Made by a program: the position numbers and the translations under genes. The notes under the pieces are model-generated. The model was given only the letters and a program-made list of their open reading frames with translations. It was not told the DNA's origin and searched no databases. This document shows, piece by piece, positions 7,242-15,710 of a stretch of 34,236 nt of DNA. The first letter of the stretch is position 1. The number at the start of each line of letters is the position of its first letter. This DNA comes from Aestuariivita sp. Its GTDB lineage: Bacteria > Pseudomonadota > Alphaproteobacteria > Rhodobacterales > Rhodobacteraceae. The stretch is taken from positions 1-34,236 of the forward strand of contig JAPORU010000062.1 of assembly GCA_026710045.1 (NCBI GenBank), in the 5' to 3' direction.

Positions 7242-7664
7242 TGGCGTCATCTCACTTTGAGGCCGTTTTCCGAATATGGCAATGCATATGCTATCGTCGT
7301 TCCAACAATCGTTTCAACCCACCGCACTGGAAAGAAATGCACCCGACTTAATTTATACGCAAAGGGTTAATATCCAATTGTATCGTATCCATGTATGGCT
7401 CCAAGGTGTTAACGGATGATCGTGGTCCGTGTGCGTAACATGTGTCGTCCGGCCTACCCGTGGGAACGGCGCTCATAGCGTGCGCCGTAGGCTGTTAACC
7501 GATCATTTGTGCAGGTGTGTGTCCCGATCCCTAAATGCTCGAACTCCGGATTAATTTCATATAAACGATCACCAAGTCAGCAAACGGGCGCTACAAACGA
7601 TCATGAGATGAACATCTGAACCGGTCATTTTACGTTGAATGATTGAACGTCGAGCGTATCAACC
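7242..7664. other. Long intergenic region before accB, partly structured
   Basis: There is no plausible protein gene in this stretch. It contains the foldable segment at 7412-7510, described separately. It ends just before the accB promoter at 7665, so the structured part is unlikely to be a leader of accB if that promoter is used. The aroQ gene that often precedes accB is absent. Confidence 0.5.
7412..7510 (+). ncRNA. Candidate structured RNA of about 100 nt, family unknown
   Basis: The outer arms 7412-7422 and 7500-7510 can form an 11-pair helix: ATGATCG with CGATCAT extended by A-T, C-G and two G-U pairs. Inside, GCCTAC (7452-7457) pairs with GTAGGC (7487-7492), and GGCGC (7468-7472) pairs with GCGCC (7482-7486) around a nine-base loop. 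The two inner stems are separated by a bulge on the left side only. The result is one long, asymmetrically bulged hairpin. The strand is uncertain because both strands could fold. I tried to match it to 6S RNA, SRP RNA, tmRNA and common riboswitches and could not. No clear promoter or U-tract was found. Confidence 0.3.
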
Positions 7665-7694
7665 TTGACATTTGAAGGAGTTTTCTTGCATAAA
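7665..7694 (+). promoter_or_regulatory. Probable accB promoter
   Basis: A perfect TTGACA (7665-7670), an 18-base spacer and CATAAA (7689-7694, four of six matches). Transcription starting near 7701 would leave a leader of about 20 bases before the accB ATG at 7723. The GGAG at 7677-7680 then lies in the spacer and is not a ribosome binding site. Confidence 0.5.
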
Positions 7695-7722
7695 ATGCGC
7701 TTTGATATCATCGAGAAACTCC

Positions 7723-8220
7723 ATGGCACGCAAATCAACAGAAGCCGATATCGCCTTCGTCGAATTTCTCACCGCAGTCTTGGACAAAAATAAGTTAAGC
7801 GAACTTGAAGTACGACGTGAGTTCGGCACAAACGACCGCATTGATGTACGCATTCGAAGGTACTCCAACTCCACTGATTCTTCTCCACCATCAACAGGGT
7901 TCAATACGATTCCAATTGATGACGGAGATCGGCTCATCGCCCATCCAGAACCGATGCCGGCAACTATGGATGATCCGGCAAGTCATCCAGGTGTGGTAAC
8001 ATCACCAATGGTTGGCACTGTCTATATGCAGGCGGAGCCCGGTGCTCCCACTTTCATGAGTGTTGGCAGCAAAATAGAGAAGGGCGATACTCTTTTGATC
8101 GTTGAAGCGATGAAAACAATGAATCACATTCCTTCTCCACAGGCAGGTACAATAGCCCGCATTTTCGTAGAAGATGGCACTGCGGTCGAATATGGAACAC
8201 CTCTCGTGATTATCGAGTAA
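7723..8220 (+). CDS. accB: Acetyl-CoA carboxylase biotin carboxyl carrier protein
   Basis: The biotin carrier subunit of acetyl-CoA carboxylase, which makes malonyl-CoA for fatty acid synthesis. From 7723 the product has 165 residues. The N-terminal domain MARKSTEADIAFVEFL...LSELEVRREF matches the AccB family. A flexible linker rich in Ser, Pro and Asp follows (47-90), and then the biotinyl domain starting VVTSPMVGTVY. The biotin attachment site is EAMKTMN with Lys131; the E. coli form is EAMKMMN. The frame is open back to a TTG at 7672, but the family start and the promoter position favour 7723, which has a modest GAGAA ahead of it. accC begins 11 bases after the stop, so the two subunits are made together. 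Confidence 0.93.
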   Translation: MARKSTEADIAFVEFLTAVLDKNKLSELEVRREFGTNDRIDVRIRRYSNSTDSSPPSTGFNTIPIDDGDRLIAHPEPMPATMDDPASHPGVVTSPMVGTVYMQAEPGAPTFMSVGSKIEKGDTLLIVEAMKTMNHIPSPQAGTIARIFVEDGTAVEYGTPLVIIE

Positions 8221-8231
8221 GTCCACCGCCC

Positions 8232-9593
8232 ATGTTTCAAAAGATCCTAATTGCCAATCGCGGTGAGATTGCACTCCGAATCATTCGAGCCGCTCGCGAA
8301 ATGGGTATTGAAACGGTCGCCGTCCATTCAACGGCCGATACCGACGCGATGCATGTCCGAATGGCTGATGAAAGCGTATGTATCGGCCCTCCACAAAGTT
8401 CTGAAAGTTATTTGTCAGCTGCTGGGATTATGTCAGCCTGCGAAATCACCGGAGCGGAGGCAATCCATCCCGGCTACGGATTCTTGAGTGAAAATGTGCT
8501 GTTCGCCCGCGTCGTTGAAGATCACGACATTGTCTTTATTGGTCCTTCCGCTGAACATATCCAGACGATGGGGGATAAGGCTACCGCAAAAGATACGATG
8601 AGGCGCCTTGGTATCCCGTGCGTACCCGGATCAAACGGTATTGTTGACACCCTTGATGAAGCCAAACAACTCGCAGAAGAATTAGAATATCCGGTCATTA
8701 TCAAAGCCACTGCCGGTGGTGGCGGGCGTGGAATGAATGTTGCCATCAATCCCAATGAAATAGAACATGCCTTTCAAACTGCACGCGCAGAAGCACGTGT
8801 GGCCTTCGGGAATGAAGCGGTATACATCGAAAAGTATCTTGAAGAACCAAGACATATTGAAATTCAAATCTTCGGTGACGGACGTGGAAAAGCCGTGCAT
8901 CTCGGCGAGCGTGACTGCTCACTACAAAGACGTCATCAAAAGGTCTTCGAAGAAGCGCCAGGACCGGTAATAAGTGCTGAAGAACGTACCTATATTGGGC
9001 ATGTTTGTGCCGAAGCTGTTGCTGAAATGAACTATTCCGGCGCGGGTACAATTGAGTTTCTCTACGAGAACGGGAAATTCTATTTCATCGAAATGAATAC
9101 TCGACTTCAAGTCGAGCACCCAATTACCGAAGCCATTTTCGGAGTTGATCTTGTACGTGAACAGATTCGCGTAGCGGCCCATCTTCCAATGTCCTTTTCC
9201 CAAGACAGCCTTGAATTAAGGGGGCACGCTATTGAAGTGCGTATCAACGCGGAAAAGTTACCACGCTTTGACCCCTGCCCTGGGCGAATTACACAATATC
9301 ATGCTCCCGGTGGCCTAGGCGTAAGAATGGATTCGGCACTCTATGATGGATACTCCATTCCATCCTACTATGATTCTTTGATCGGAAAACTCATTGTGCA
9401 TGGTCGCGATCGGTCGGAGGCACTGGCACGATTGTCACGCGCATTGAGCGAACTCATCGTTGACGGCATTGACACGACGATTCCTCTGTTTCACGCTCTC
9501 TTGGAAGAGGTTGACATTCAATCAGGGGATTATAACATTCACTGGCTGGAAAATTGGATTCAAAGAAATCTCACTCTAAAAGAAGAGATGTGA
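8232..9593 (+). CDS. accC: Acetyl-CoA carboxylase biotin carboxylase subunit
   Basis: Biotin carboxylase: it carboxylates the biotin on AccB using ATP and bicarbonate. The 453-residue product, close to the 449 of E. coli, begins MFQKILIANRGEIALRIIRA, the classic AccC start. The ATP-grasp glycine loop is GGGGRGMN (162-169). GERDCSLQRRHQKV and EMNTRLQVEHPITE carry the metal- and bicarbonate-binding residues. LRGHAIEVRINAE and FDPCPGRI follow in the C-terminal domain. All main motifs are intact. It is co-directional with accB at an 11-base gap and probably co-transcribed; aat follows 59 bases later in the same direction. Confidence 0.96.
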   Translation: MFQKILIANRGEIALRIIRAAREMGIETVAVHSTADTDAMHVRMADESVCIGPPQSSESYLSAAGIMSACEITGAEAIHPGYGFLSENVLFARVVEDHDIVFIGPSAEHIQTMGDKATAKDTMRRLGIPCVPGSNGIVDTLDEAKQLAEELEYPVIIKATAGGGGRGMNVAINPNEIEHAFQTARAEARVAFGNEAVYIEKYLEEPRHIEIQIFGDGRGKAVHLGERDCSLQRRHQKVFEEAPGPVISAEERTYIGHVCAEAVAEMNYSGAGTIEFLYENGKFYFIEMNTRLQVEHPITEAIFGVDLVREQIRVAAHLPMSFSQDSLELRGHAIEVRINAEKLPRFDPCPGRITQYHAPGGLGVRMDSALYDGYSIPSYYDSLIGKLIVHGRDRSEALARLSRALSELIVDGIDTTIPLFHALLEEVDIQSGDYNIHWLENWIQRNLTLKEEM

Positions 9594-9652
9594 TCACCGG
9601 CCCATTCATCACCTGCATCTGAATCACTCACGGTCCAGCGAATGCGATCAAA

Positions 9653-10291
9653 ATGCTGAGGACGGATTTACTCCTTTACGCTTACGCTTCTGGAATGTTT
9701 CCAATGGCGGAGGATAAAGACAGCAATACCATCCGATGGATGAGTCCACAAAGACGTGGAATTATGCCATTGAACCGGTTTCGTATTTCTCGCTCACTGA
9801 GACGCACCCTTACGAAACACAATTACGGTATAAAAATAGATTACGATTTTGCAGGGACAATTGCCGGATGTGCCGACAGAGACACAACTTGGATCAACGA
9901 TGATATTCGCAAGGCCTATCTGCAACTCCATAAGGAGGGATATGCACATTCACTCGAAGTCTGGAACAATTCTCAACTCGTTGGTGGTGTCTATGGTGTC
10001 ACGCTCGGAGCGGCCTTTTTCGGCGAAAGTATGTTTTCGCGGCAGCGTGATTCATCAAAAGTTGCGTTGGCCTTTCTCATAAGTCAATTACGCCAGACCG
10101 GTTTTGTGCTGTTCGACGTTCAATATCTGACGTCCCACCTTGCCTCACTCGGTGCGATAGAAATCAATCAAGAGGAATACAAGACTTTGTTAAAAAATGC
10201 TATACGCAAGCGGGTCAACTTTCTTTCGGCACCCATCGCGCAGCCTCACGAAGTTATACAGCGAAGTACCCAGACATCAAATCGTGGATGA
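9653..10291 (+). CDS. aat: Leucyl/phenylalanyl-tRNA-protein transferase
   Basis: Transfers Leu or Phe from aminoacyl-tRNA onto proteins with N-terminal Arg or Lys, marking them for ClpS-ClpAP degradation (N-end rule). The 212-residue product has the family opening LLLYAYASGMFPMAE, then RWMSPQRRGIMPL. The core motifs are TWINDDIRKAYLQLHKEGYAHSLEVW, GGVYGVTLGAAFFGESMFS and LFDVQYLTSHLASLGA. Size and motifs are normal. The 3' end overlaps the 3' end of the convergent DUF2155 gene by 46 bases, so the last 15 or so codons of each constrain the other. The order accB-accC-aat with DUF2155-mlaD-NDUFA12 facing it is one I know from other alphaproteobacteria. Confidence 0.94.
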   Translation: MLRTDLLLYAYASGMFPMAEDKDSNTIRWMSPQRRGIMPLNRFRISRSLRRTLTKHNYGIKIDYDFAGTIAGCADRDTTWINDDIRKAYLQLHKEGYAHSLEVWNNSQLVGGVYGVTLGAAFFGESMFSRQRDSSKVALAFLISQLRQTGFVLFDVQYLTSHLASLGAIEINQEEYKTLLKNAIRKRVNFLSAPIAQPHEVIQRSTQTSNRG

Positions 10292-10692
10292 TCCAGTGCA
10301 TTGAGAGCTGGAGAGGATGCCGCCATCCAACCGGAAAACGCAGGTTCACGTTTGTTCCCATCGCCGATCAACAGATAGGCAAACGCATCTCCCGATTTAT
10401 TTTCGGCTGGATAGCGACACTCCATTATCGCGACACGCAAACCAAACACCTGTGCGTCTTGTCCGTCCAAGAGTTCAATGTCCAATACTTCGCCGCTCAC
10501 TTTATCAAGGGCACGCAATACAGCGCCTACCCCCGCCTCAGCCGGTTGCGACGACGTCTCTGCCTGCAAGTCACCAAACTGCGGAGTCTTGAACGTGACG
10601 TCTGGTAGAGGAGTCACTTCTATTTCTTGGGATATTCCAACATTGGCATTGGGAGTAAACAAAAAGAGAATGAATAAGAATAGCCGCGTCAT
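10246..10692 (-). CDS. DUF2155 periplasmic protein
   Basis: A 148-residue secreted protein of the DUF2155 family, found almost only in alphaproteobacteria and of unknown function. It has a signal peptide (MTRLFLFILFLFTPNANVGIS), a Pro- and Gln-rich linker, then the conserved domain AVLRALDKVSGEVLDIEL, VFGLRVAIMECRYP and AYLLIGDG, ending SSPALNALDHPRFDVWVLRC. Two Cys residues (in MECRYP and near the C terminus) may form a disulfide. The ATG overlaps the mlaD stop by four bases (ATGA), implying coupled translation, and its position beside an MCE-type lipid transporter subunit hints at an envelope role. The 3' end overlaps aat. Confidence 0.88.
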   Translation of the reverse strand: MTRLFLFILFLFTPNANVGISQEIEVTPLPDVTFKTPQFGDLQAETSSQPAEAGVGAVLRALDKVSGEVLDIELLDGQDAQVFGLRVAIMECRYPAENKSGDAFAYLLIGDGNKREPAFSGWMAASSPALNALDHPRFDVWVLRCITS

Positions 10693-11150
10693 TCTGATTG
10701 TGAAGCACCTTCACGTCCGACAAACTTTAACAATAGATTAAGCAGACTCACAGAACCTTGCGTATCGAGAATCTCATCTCCCTCAGCCAGAAACACTGGT
10801 GAACCACCGGGGATGATCTCGACGAAGCTACCGCCGAGAACACCTTCGGCAGAAATCATAACAGCACTGTCATCAGGGATGGCAACACGGTTAGAAATAT
10901 CGAAGATTGCGTCAACGTGATAGGTATCGGCATTCAGGGACATGTCCGTAACAGTCCCAATTTTGACACCCGCGAGGCGCACATCCGTTCCCACTGAAAC
11001 ACCGTTAAGAGATCGAAATGTCGCAGTCAGGGCGTAGGTCTGAGCGCCATTTGTCCAGCCAATGATCTGACCGGCATACACCGCAAAACCTACCGCCACC
11101 GCGAGAACAACGGCACCAATTGCAACTTCTGATCTGGAATAATCCACCAT
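10689..11150 (-). CDS. mlaD: MlaD-family outer-membrane lipid asymmetry protein
   Basis: The MCE-domain substrate-binding subunit of a phospholipid ABC transporter that keeps the outer membrane asymmetric. The 153-residue product has one N-terminal membrane anchor (VAIGAVVLAVAVGFAVYAG) and one MCE domain, recognisable by ATFRSLNGVSVGTDVRLAGVKIG and the strand VMISAEGVLGGSFVEIIPG. The ATPase (MlaF) and permease (MlaE) genes are not in the window. In alphaproteobacteria, mlaD is often separated from them and sits here next to NDUFA12 and DUF2155. The stop overlaps the DUF2155 start. The ribosome binding site is weak, and coupling to the NDUFA12 gene 12 bases upstream is likely. Confidence 0.9.
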   Translation of the reverse strand: MVDYSRSEVAIGAVVLAVAVGFAVYAGQIIGWTNGAQTYALTATFRSLNGVSVGTDVRLAGVKIGTVTDMSLNADTYHVDAIFDISNRVAIPDDSAVMISAEGVLGGSFVEIIPGGSPVFLAEGDEILDTQGSVSLLNLLLKFVGREGASQSE

Positions 11151-11162
11151 TTGGCATACAAC

Positions 11163-11546
11163 TTACGGAGGAGTCCATGGAATGTAATCGGCTTGATCTT
11201 TAGGGACGACCTGTCGCAGAGAACCTAGTGGAACATAGGCGTCATCGGTACCCGTAAGATTTTCTTGATGAGGTTTCTCCCAACTTTTTCGCGGCAGTGG
11301 CTCCACGCTCGGCGGAACATCCCACGTATGATGCAACCAACCATGCCATTCCGGACTTACCCGACTCGCCTCCGACTCACCTTTGTAGATTACCCAACGA
11401 CGGCGATCATCCTTGGTACGATAATAGACATTTCCTTGATTATCTTCACCAACCCGTATTCCTTTTCTCCACGTATAGAACTGGGTATTAAGAGTCTGAC
11501 CATCCCACCATGTTAAAGCACGTTTGACAAGATTCACGATTTGCAT
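11163..11546 (-). CDS. NDUFA12-family complex I accessory subunit
   Basis: A homologue of the mitochondrial 17.2-kDa accessory subunit (NDUFA12) of NADH:ubiquinone oxidoreductase, one of the few supernumerary subunits already present in alphaproteobacteria. The 127-residue product shows the family's first block TFNTQFYTW-like ([15 protein letters not shown]), [21 protein letters not shown], then [16 protein letters not shown] and [14 protein letters not shown]. The final YIPWTPP is also typical. It is encoded 12 bases before mlaD in the same direction. Its role in assembly or stability of complex I comes from work on the mitochondrial protein; no nuo genes are in this window. Confidence 0.92.
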   Translation of the reverse strand: MQIVNLVKRALTWWDGQTLNTQFYTWRKGIRVGEDNQGNVYYRTKDDRRRWVIYKGESEASRVSPEWHGWLHHTWDVPPSVEPLPRKSWEKPHQENLTGTDDAYVPLGSLRQVVPKDQADYIPWTPP

Positions 11547-11589
11547 CAGTATACCAATTATTCAACGCAATACGGCCATTAAAACGATC

Positions 11590-12006
11590 TTAATCGATCG
11601 GACGTTGCAATGCCGTAACCTCAATTTCAATCCGATATTTTGGATCAATCAACCCACATTCAATCACAGTCGCGGCGGGTGGATTGCCGTTAAATATATC
11701 ATGTAGAACGGGCCAACAGGCGTCAAATTCAGCAATATCCGGTAACATATAAGTTACGCGAAGCACTTGATCGATATGACTTCCCATATATTCAAGAGCC
11801 GATCTAATCGCGTCCAACGCGGAGCGGCATTGCTCTGCAACATCATCTGAAATGTCAGATCCTTGAGCCGTCGTTCCTGCTACAAAAACAAAGCCACCCG
11901 CTGACGTCGCTCGACAATACCCGACCTTCTCTTCATACGGATTGTCTGTCCTGTAGCGCTTCAAGATTCTCTGCCCAGGTTCCTCTCGCATCATTAATCC
12001 TGCCAT
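11590..12006 (-). CDS. Rid-family (YjgF/YER057c/UK114) protein
   Basis: A 138-residue protein of the Rid superfamily. Archetypal RidA removes reactive enamine and imine intermediates made by PLP enzymes. Visible motifs are GYCRATSAGGFVFVAGTTAQG, DDVAEQCRSALDAIRSALE, DQVLRVTYMLPD and, near the end, PPAATVIECGLIDPKYRIEIEV. Archetypal RidA carries an Arg in a C-P-x-R-like place before the last strand; here the segment reads CGLIDPKYRIEIE, which matches the Rid subgroup with DP(R/K) better than RidA proper, so I give no symbol. An internal ATG at residue 5 could be the true start. The following NDUFA12 gene lies 43 bases downstream. Confidence 0.85.
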   Translation of the reverse strand: MAGLMMREEPGQRILKRYRTDNPYEEKVGYCRATSAGGFVFVAGTTAQGSDISDDVAEQCRSALDAIRSALEYMGSHIDQVLRVTYMLPDIAEFDACWPVLHDIFNGNPPAATVIECGLIDPKYRIEIEVTALQRPID

Positions 12007-12028
12007 TCTCGATTCTGATTCGTCGGTA

Positions 12029-13294
12029 TCAACTTGCGTTCATCTCTTCACGCCGCTGATCAGCATAAATCATGAGCGGTGTTCCATCCGCATGAACAGC
12101 CTCTTCATTGACGACCACCTTTGTTACATTTTCGAGATCCGGTAACTCGAACATTGTGTCTAACAATATATCTTCAATAATCGATCGTAACCCACGCGCA
12201 CCACTCTGACGCTCAATAGCCCGATCCGCTATTGCCTTGAGCGCATCATCGGTAAAAACCAGTTCCGTGTCTTCTAAATCGAACAACTTTTGAAACTGCT
12301 TTATCACAGCGTTCTTTGGCTCCACCAAAATACTGATAAGAGCGGCTTCATCCAGATTGTCAAGAGTTGCTAGAACCGGTAAACGGCCGACAAATTCCGG
12401 TATCATTCCATATTTTAACAAATCCTCTGGTTCCAGATTGGAGAAGAGGCTGCTGAGATCCCGCTCAGCGGGATCACGGACTTCAGCACCAAATCCCATA
12501 GCAAATCCTTGGGCACGTTGAGAAATAATCTTGTCAAGCCCAGCAAACGCGCCGCCACAAATAAACAGAATATTAGTGGTATCGACCTGTAGAAACTCTT
12601 GCTGCGGATGTTTTCGACCTCCTTGAGGTGGAACAGACGCCACTGTCCCCTCAATCAGTTTCAGCAAGGCCTGCTGCACACCTTCGCCAGAAACATCACG
12701 CGTTATCGACGGATTTTCTGACTTGCGTGTGATTTTATCAACTTCGTCAATATACACAATTCCACGCTGCGCGCGTTCGACATTATATTCACTGGCCTGC
12801 AAGAGTTTAAGAATAATATTCTCGACATCTTCGCCCACATACCCCGCCTCTGTTAGTGTGGTGGCATCTGCCATTGTAAATGGAACATCCAAGATTCGAG
12901 CCAATGTTTGTGCGAGAAGAGTTTTGCCACAACCTGTTGGTCCGATCAGCAATATATTCGACTTTTCCAACTCAATGTCAGTGTTCATCGATTGTGCATG
13001 ACTCAGGCGCTTGTAATGATTATGAACAGCAACAGATAATATGCGTTTTGCCTTGTCTTGCCCGATCACATAATCATCGAGGACTTGGCAAATATCCGCT
13101 GGCTTCGGGACACCGTCCGTTGAGCGCTTACTGGTCTTATTCTCTTCGCGAATAATGTCCATGCAAAGTTCGACGCACTCATCGCAGATAAATACCGTCG
13201 GCCCGGCAATAAGCTTACGAACTTCATGCTGACTCTTTCCACAGAAGCTGCAATACAGAGTATTCTTGCTGTCACCGCTCAACTTTGATGCCAT
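12029..13294 (-). CDS. clpX: ClpX, ATPase subunit of ClpXP protease
   Basis: AAA+ unfoldase that recognises tagged substrates (such as SsrA-tagged chains and, in alphaproteobacteria, cell-cycle regulators) and threads them into ClpP. From 13294 the product has 421 residues. The N-terminal zinc domain has Cys15, Cys18, Cys37 and Cys40 (CSFC and CDEC). Walker A is GPTGCGKT (118-125), the pore loop GYVG (151-154), Walker B IVYIDE (179-184). The sensor-2 region [12 protein letters not shown] and the ClpP-docking loop region near MGFGAEV are present. ATG 13292-13294 follows a GAGGGT ribosome binding site, so I reject the longer start at 13306. clpP lies 147 bases upstream in the same direction, the usual order. 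Confidence 0.97.
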   Translation of the reverse strand: MASKLSGDSKNTLYCSFCGKSQHEVRKLIAGPTVFICDECVELCMDIIREENKTSKRSTDGVPKPADICQVLDDYVIGQDKAKRILSVAVHNHYKRLSHAQSMNTDIELEKSNILLIGPTGCGKTLLAQTLARILDVPFTMADATTLTEAGYVGEDVENIILKLLQASEYNVERAQRGIVYIDEVDKITRKSENPSITRDVSGEGVQQALLKLIEGTVASVPPQGGRKHPQQEFLQVDTTNILFICGGAFAGLDKIISQRAQGFAMGFGAEVRDPAERDLSSLFSNLEPEDLLKYGMIPEFVGRLPVLATLDNLDEAALISILVEPKNAVIKQFQKLFDLEDTELVFTDDALKAIADRAIERQSGARGLRSIIEDILLDTMFELPDLENVTKVVVNEEAVHADGTPLMIYADQRREEMNAS

Positions 13295-13441
13295 GGATAC
13301 CCTCAAAAAAATCCGGAGTTGAACTCATTCACCGCAAATCTCAACCTTCGCCGAGCCGTTCAGGTCGTTGGCGCGCGTGATCCTCGATCCATTTGTCGTT
13401 TTCTCGTATAAAAGACACAGAGAACCGAAGTGTCACGATGC

Positions 13442-14062
13442 CTACTCATCCGGCTTTGCTCGACTTTCAACAATTTCATCAATATGTCCCCAGGCTTTAG
13501 CTTCCTGGGGTGACATAAAGTTATCGCGATCGAGTGCCCTCTCGACGCTCTTCTTGGTTTGTCCTGTATGCTTCACATAAATGTCGTACAATCGATCTTT
13601 CAGCTTTTGAGTCTCAGCAGCGTGAATCATAATGTCCGAAGCTTGACCTTGAAATCCCCCGGAAGGCTGATGCACCATAATTCGGCTATTGGGAAGTGCA
13701 AATCGCATTCCATGCTCGCCTCCGACCAACAGCAACGACCCCATTGAAGCCGCTTGCCCAACTACGAGTGTTGATACCGCCGGTCGAATATACTGAATTG
13801 TATCATAGATTGACAAACCGCTGGTGACAACGCCTCCGGGGGAATTGATATATATCGAAATCTCCTTCTTTGGATTTTCGGCTTCAAGATGCAGGAGTTG
13901 TGCTACGACCAAGTGACTCATACCGTCGTGAACTGGACCATTGATGAACACAATACGTTCTTTGAGTAGTCGAGAGAATATATCGTACGCACGTTCACCG
14001 CGGCTTGTCTGTTCCACCACCATCGGTACGAGATTATTGCAGGTTTCAATTGGATCAAACAT
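13442..14062 (-). CDS. clpP: ClpP, proteolytic subunit of ClpXP/ClpAP
   Basis: Tetradecameric serine protease that degrades proteins fed by ClpX or ClpA. From 14062 the product has 206 residues, starting [19 protein letters not shown] as in other alphaproteobacterial ClpP. The catalytic triad is Ser106 in GQAASMGS, His131 in [10 protein letters not shown] and Asp180 in LDRDNFMSP. The [17 protein letters not shown] and [12 protein letters not shown] blocks are standard. A longer frame back to 14095 adds 11 hydrophobic and basic residues with no family support. The ribosome binding site is poor (an AGG about 10 bases upstream). Genes upstream on the same strand are more than 300 bases away, so it should have its own promoter. 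Confidence 0.96.
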   Translation of the reverse strand: MFDPIETCNNLVPMVVEQTSRGERAYDIFSRLLKERIVFINGPVHDGMSHLVVAQLLHLEAENPKKEISIYINSPGGVVTSGLSIYDTIQYIRPAVSTLVVGQAASMGSLLLVGGEHGMRFALPNSRIMVHQPSGGFQGQASDIMIHAAETQKLKDRLYDIYVKHTGQTKKSVERALDRDNFMSPQEAKAWGHIDEIVESRAKPDE

Positions 14063-14405
14063 TTTTCGGGGCCTAATAATAACCAGTAAAAACACATGCT
14101 AGCGCAAACCAAGCTTGTGATAGCGCTGAGTCAAGGAAGCTACAAGGGGCAACATAATAGTCTTCGACTACATCGCTCTCATTACTGTATCACGTGTTTC
14201 CCATCGCAATATCCAGCATTTTGCATTCGGACCCGGTTGTCATAGATGTCTCGGATCTCAATCGATGACTATATATAATTTCTGAACCAAACGCATGCAC
14301 GATCCCGGCAACAAAGAAAGTTCACTCGTCATCGATTGGAATCGCTCGCGAAACAATACACTCTATTGATTCCATCGCCGTTGCATACACGCTGGCTTAC
14401 TCAAC
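14063..14405. other. Intergenic region between clpP and the BciB-like gene
   Basis: A 343-base gap between two minus-strand genes that should contain the clpP promoter. The inverted repeat AGCGC...GCGCT around 14101-14128 spans about 28 bases and could be a weak hairpin. I found no open frame with family resemblance and no clear terminator for the BciB-like gene. Confidence 0.4.
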
Positions 14406-15668
14406 TCATGCCCGAGAGTCATGTTTCTCCGCAGCCCGATCAAAATCGTCCTGCAATACTTCAGTTTTAGAGTCGGGTTGGATTCCATACGGAGCCACAA
14501 GCTTCCAGATAAAATCGGGAAGCATATACTTGCTTCGTTTCGGACTTTGCATCCGCAGATGCAGCACGGACTCAGCTGCCTTCATTTCAATTCGAGCCCG
14601 GGCGAATTCCAGACCACGTGGACCAATTATCGGCTGTAACCATGCCATGAGGGGGCGCAACCAGTCCGGCATCTTCCGGACAGGCAGCCCACCTGCCGCT
14701 CGCTCGACATTCCCAATAAAACCCTTAACCGCCCCGAATCGCCGCCCCCGCGACGTGAGTGATTTTACATGTGCTTCCGAGCGCAGCAAATCGAAGATCT
14801 CATCACCTCGACTATTACGTACGATGACCCATTGCTCACCATCACCGGCCATATAGCCAATCGTAATATCAGACAAGACATTGGTATAATCCACGCAAGT
14901 CCGACAGGTCAGCGGAAAAAAATCATTGGGCAAATCGGACAGTGGCAGCTTCAGAAATGGAATTTCCGACTGACGTCCATCTTTAAAACGAAGCTCGACT
15001 TTGTAGTCCGTTCGAAATTCAAGATAAGTTACATCCTCAGGATGATCCGTCAATCTTGCCAAAAACCGATGAAAATTCTCTGTCGTAGTGTTGTCTGAAC
15101 ACGGCGTTCCAATGACCAGAATACGCTCAAATTCAAGTTCGGTCTCGATCGACCGCAAAGCATAAACCTGACAAGGAATTCCGATTACGGCAATTCGACG
15201 GATGCCTTGCGCATAAGCCGGCTCCAGCAGGGCCAGGAGAGGAGCGTAGCCCATGCGCATACCTCGAGCCCGTTTCAATTGTTCGACTGATGTAATGAGA
15301 GTCGGCACTGGACGCCATATGTCGAGTGGATCCGAGGTCACCGTTAAGATGGCCTCAACCTTGTCGCTGTCGAGAAGTTTTTCAGCCAGTTTTGTGGTCA
15401 AGCCGCTCCACTGCGCACCATCTGTTGGTACTTTTGCCCACGCTTGGTGCATTTTAATATACGGTCCAAAAAAAAGTTCGTCGCCATGCGCTGAATCCCT
15501 TTCCCGGCCATGTACCTGAATTTCTAATTTCGAATAGTTTGGATGAATGAATTGACAGGCTTTACCGCACCGTTGCGGTTGACGGGTTCTTGACAGCCCA
15601 CAGTCTGTGCAGAGATTCCGCGGGATTGCTTCAGAGAGTTCATAGCGACCGTTCAGCTCCACAATCAC
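14406..15668 (-). CDS. FrhB-family Fe-S flavoprotein, BciB/HCAR-like
   Basis: A 420-residue protein of the coenzyme F420 hydrogenase/dehydrogenase beta-subunit family. It resembles BciB (divinyl chlorophyllide 8-vinyl reductase) and plant 7-hydroxymethyl chlorophyll a reductase along its whole length. Seen directly: an N-terminal cluster with Cys20, Cys23, Cys34 and Cys38, then LEIQVHGRER; the domain GIRRIAVIGIPCQVYALRSIE (Cys166), ILVIGTPCSDNTT (Cys190) and LEFRTDYKVELRFKDG; and TCRTCVDYTNVLSDITIGYM (Cys255, Cys258) with QWVIVRNSRGDEI. These match the FAD and [4Fe-4S] binding regions of that subfamily. If it is BciB, it reduces the 8-vinyl group in bacteriochlorophyll synthesis, but no other pigment genes lie here and the FrhB family includes non-pigment enzymes. 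GTG 15666-15668 is the probable start, with AAGGGG just upstream. Confidence 0.7.
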   Translation of the reverse strand: MIVELNGRYELSEAIPRNLCTDCGLSRTRQPQRCGKACQFIHPNYSKLEIQVHGRERDSAHGDELFFGPYIKMHQAWAKVPTDGAQWSGLTTKLAEKLLDSDKVEAILTVTSDPLDIWRPVPTLITSVEQLKRARGMRMGYAPLLALLEPAYAQGIRRIAVIGIPCQVYALRSIETELEFERILVIGTPCSDNTTTENFHRFLARLTDHPEDVTYLEFRTDYKVELRFKDGRQSEIPFLKLPLSDLPNDFFPLTCRTCVDYTNVLSDITIGYMAGDGEQWVIVRNSRGDEIFDLLRSEAHVKSLTSRGRRFGAVKGFIGNVERAAGGLPVRKMPDWLRPLMAWLQPIIGPRGLEFARARIEMKAAESVLHLRMQSPKRSKYMLPDFIWKLVAPYGIQPDSKTEVLQDDFDRAAEKHDSRA

Positions 15669-15686
15669 TTTTCCCCTTAATTGAAG

Positions 15687-15704
15687 TAATGTCCGTAATG
15701 TCCG
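15687..15704. repeat. Tandem 9-base repeat upstream of the BciB-like gene
   Basis: TAATGTCCG occurs twice head to tail, 19-36 bases before the GTG start of the BciB-like gene. It lies inside the likely 5' leader or promoter and may be a regulator site, but could be a chance duplication. Confidence 0.4.
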
Positions 15705-15710
15705 TTAGAA

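Noticed and set aside
7412-7510. 6S RNA or SRP RNA identity for the structured segment
   Set aside because: The internal loop is strongly asymmetric, unlike the 6S central bubble, and the SRP GGAAGCAGCC-type motif is missing.
7694-7792. Short frame overlapping the accB start, with a GGAG nearby
   Set aside because: It overlaps accB in another frame, has no family resemblance, and the GGAG lies in the spacer of the probable accB promoter.
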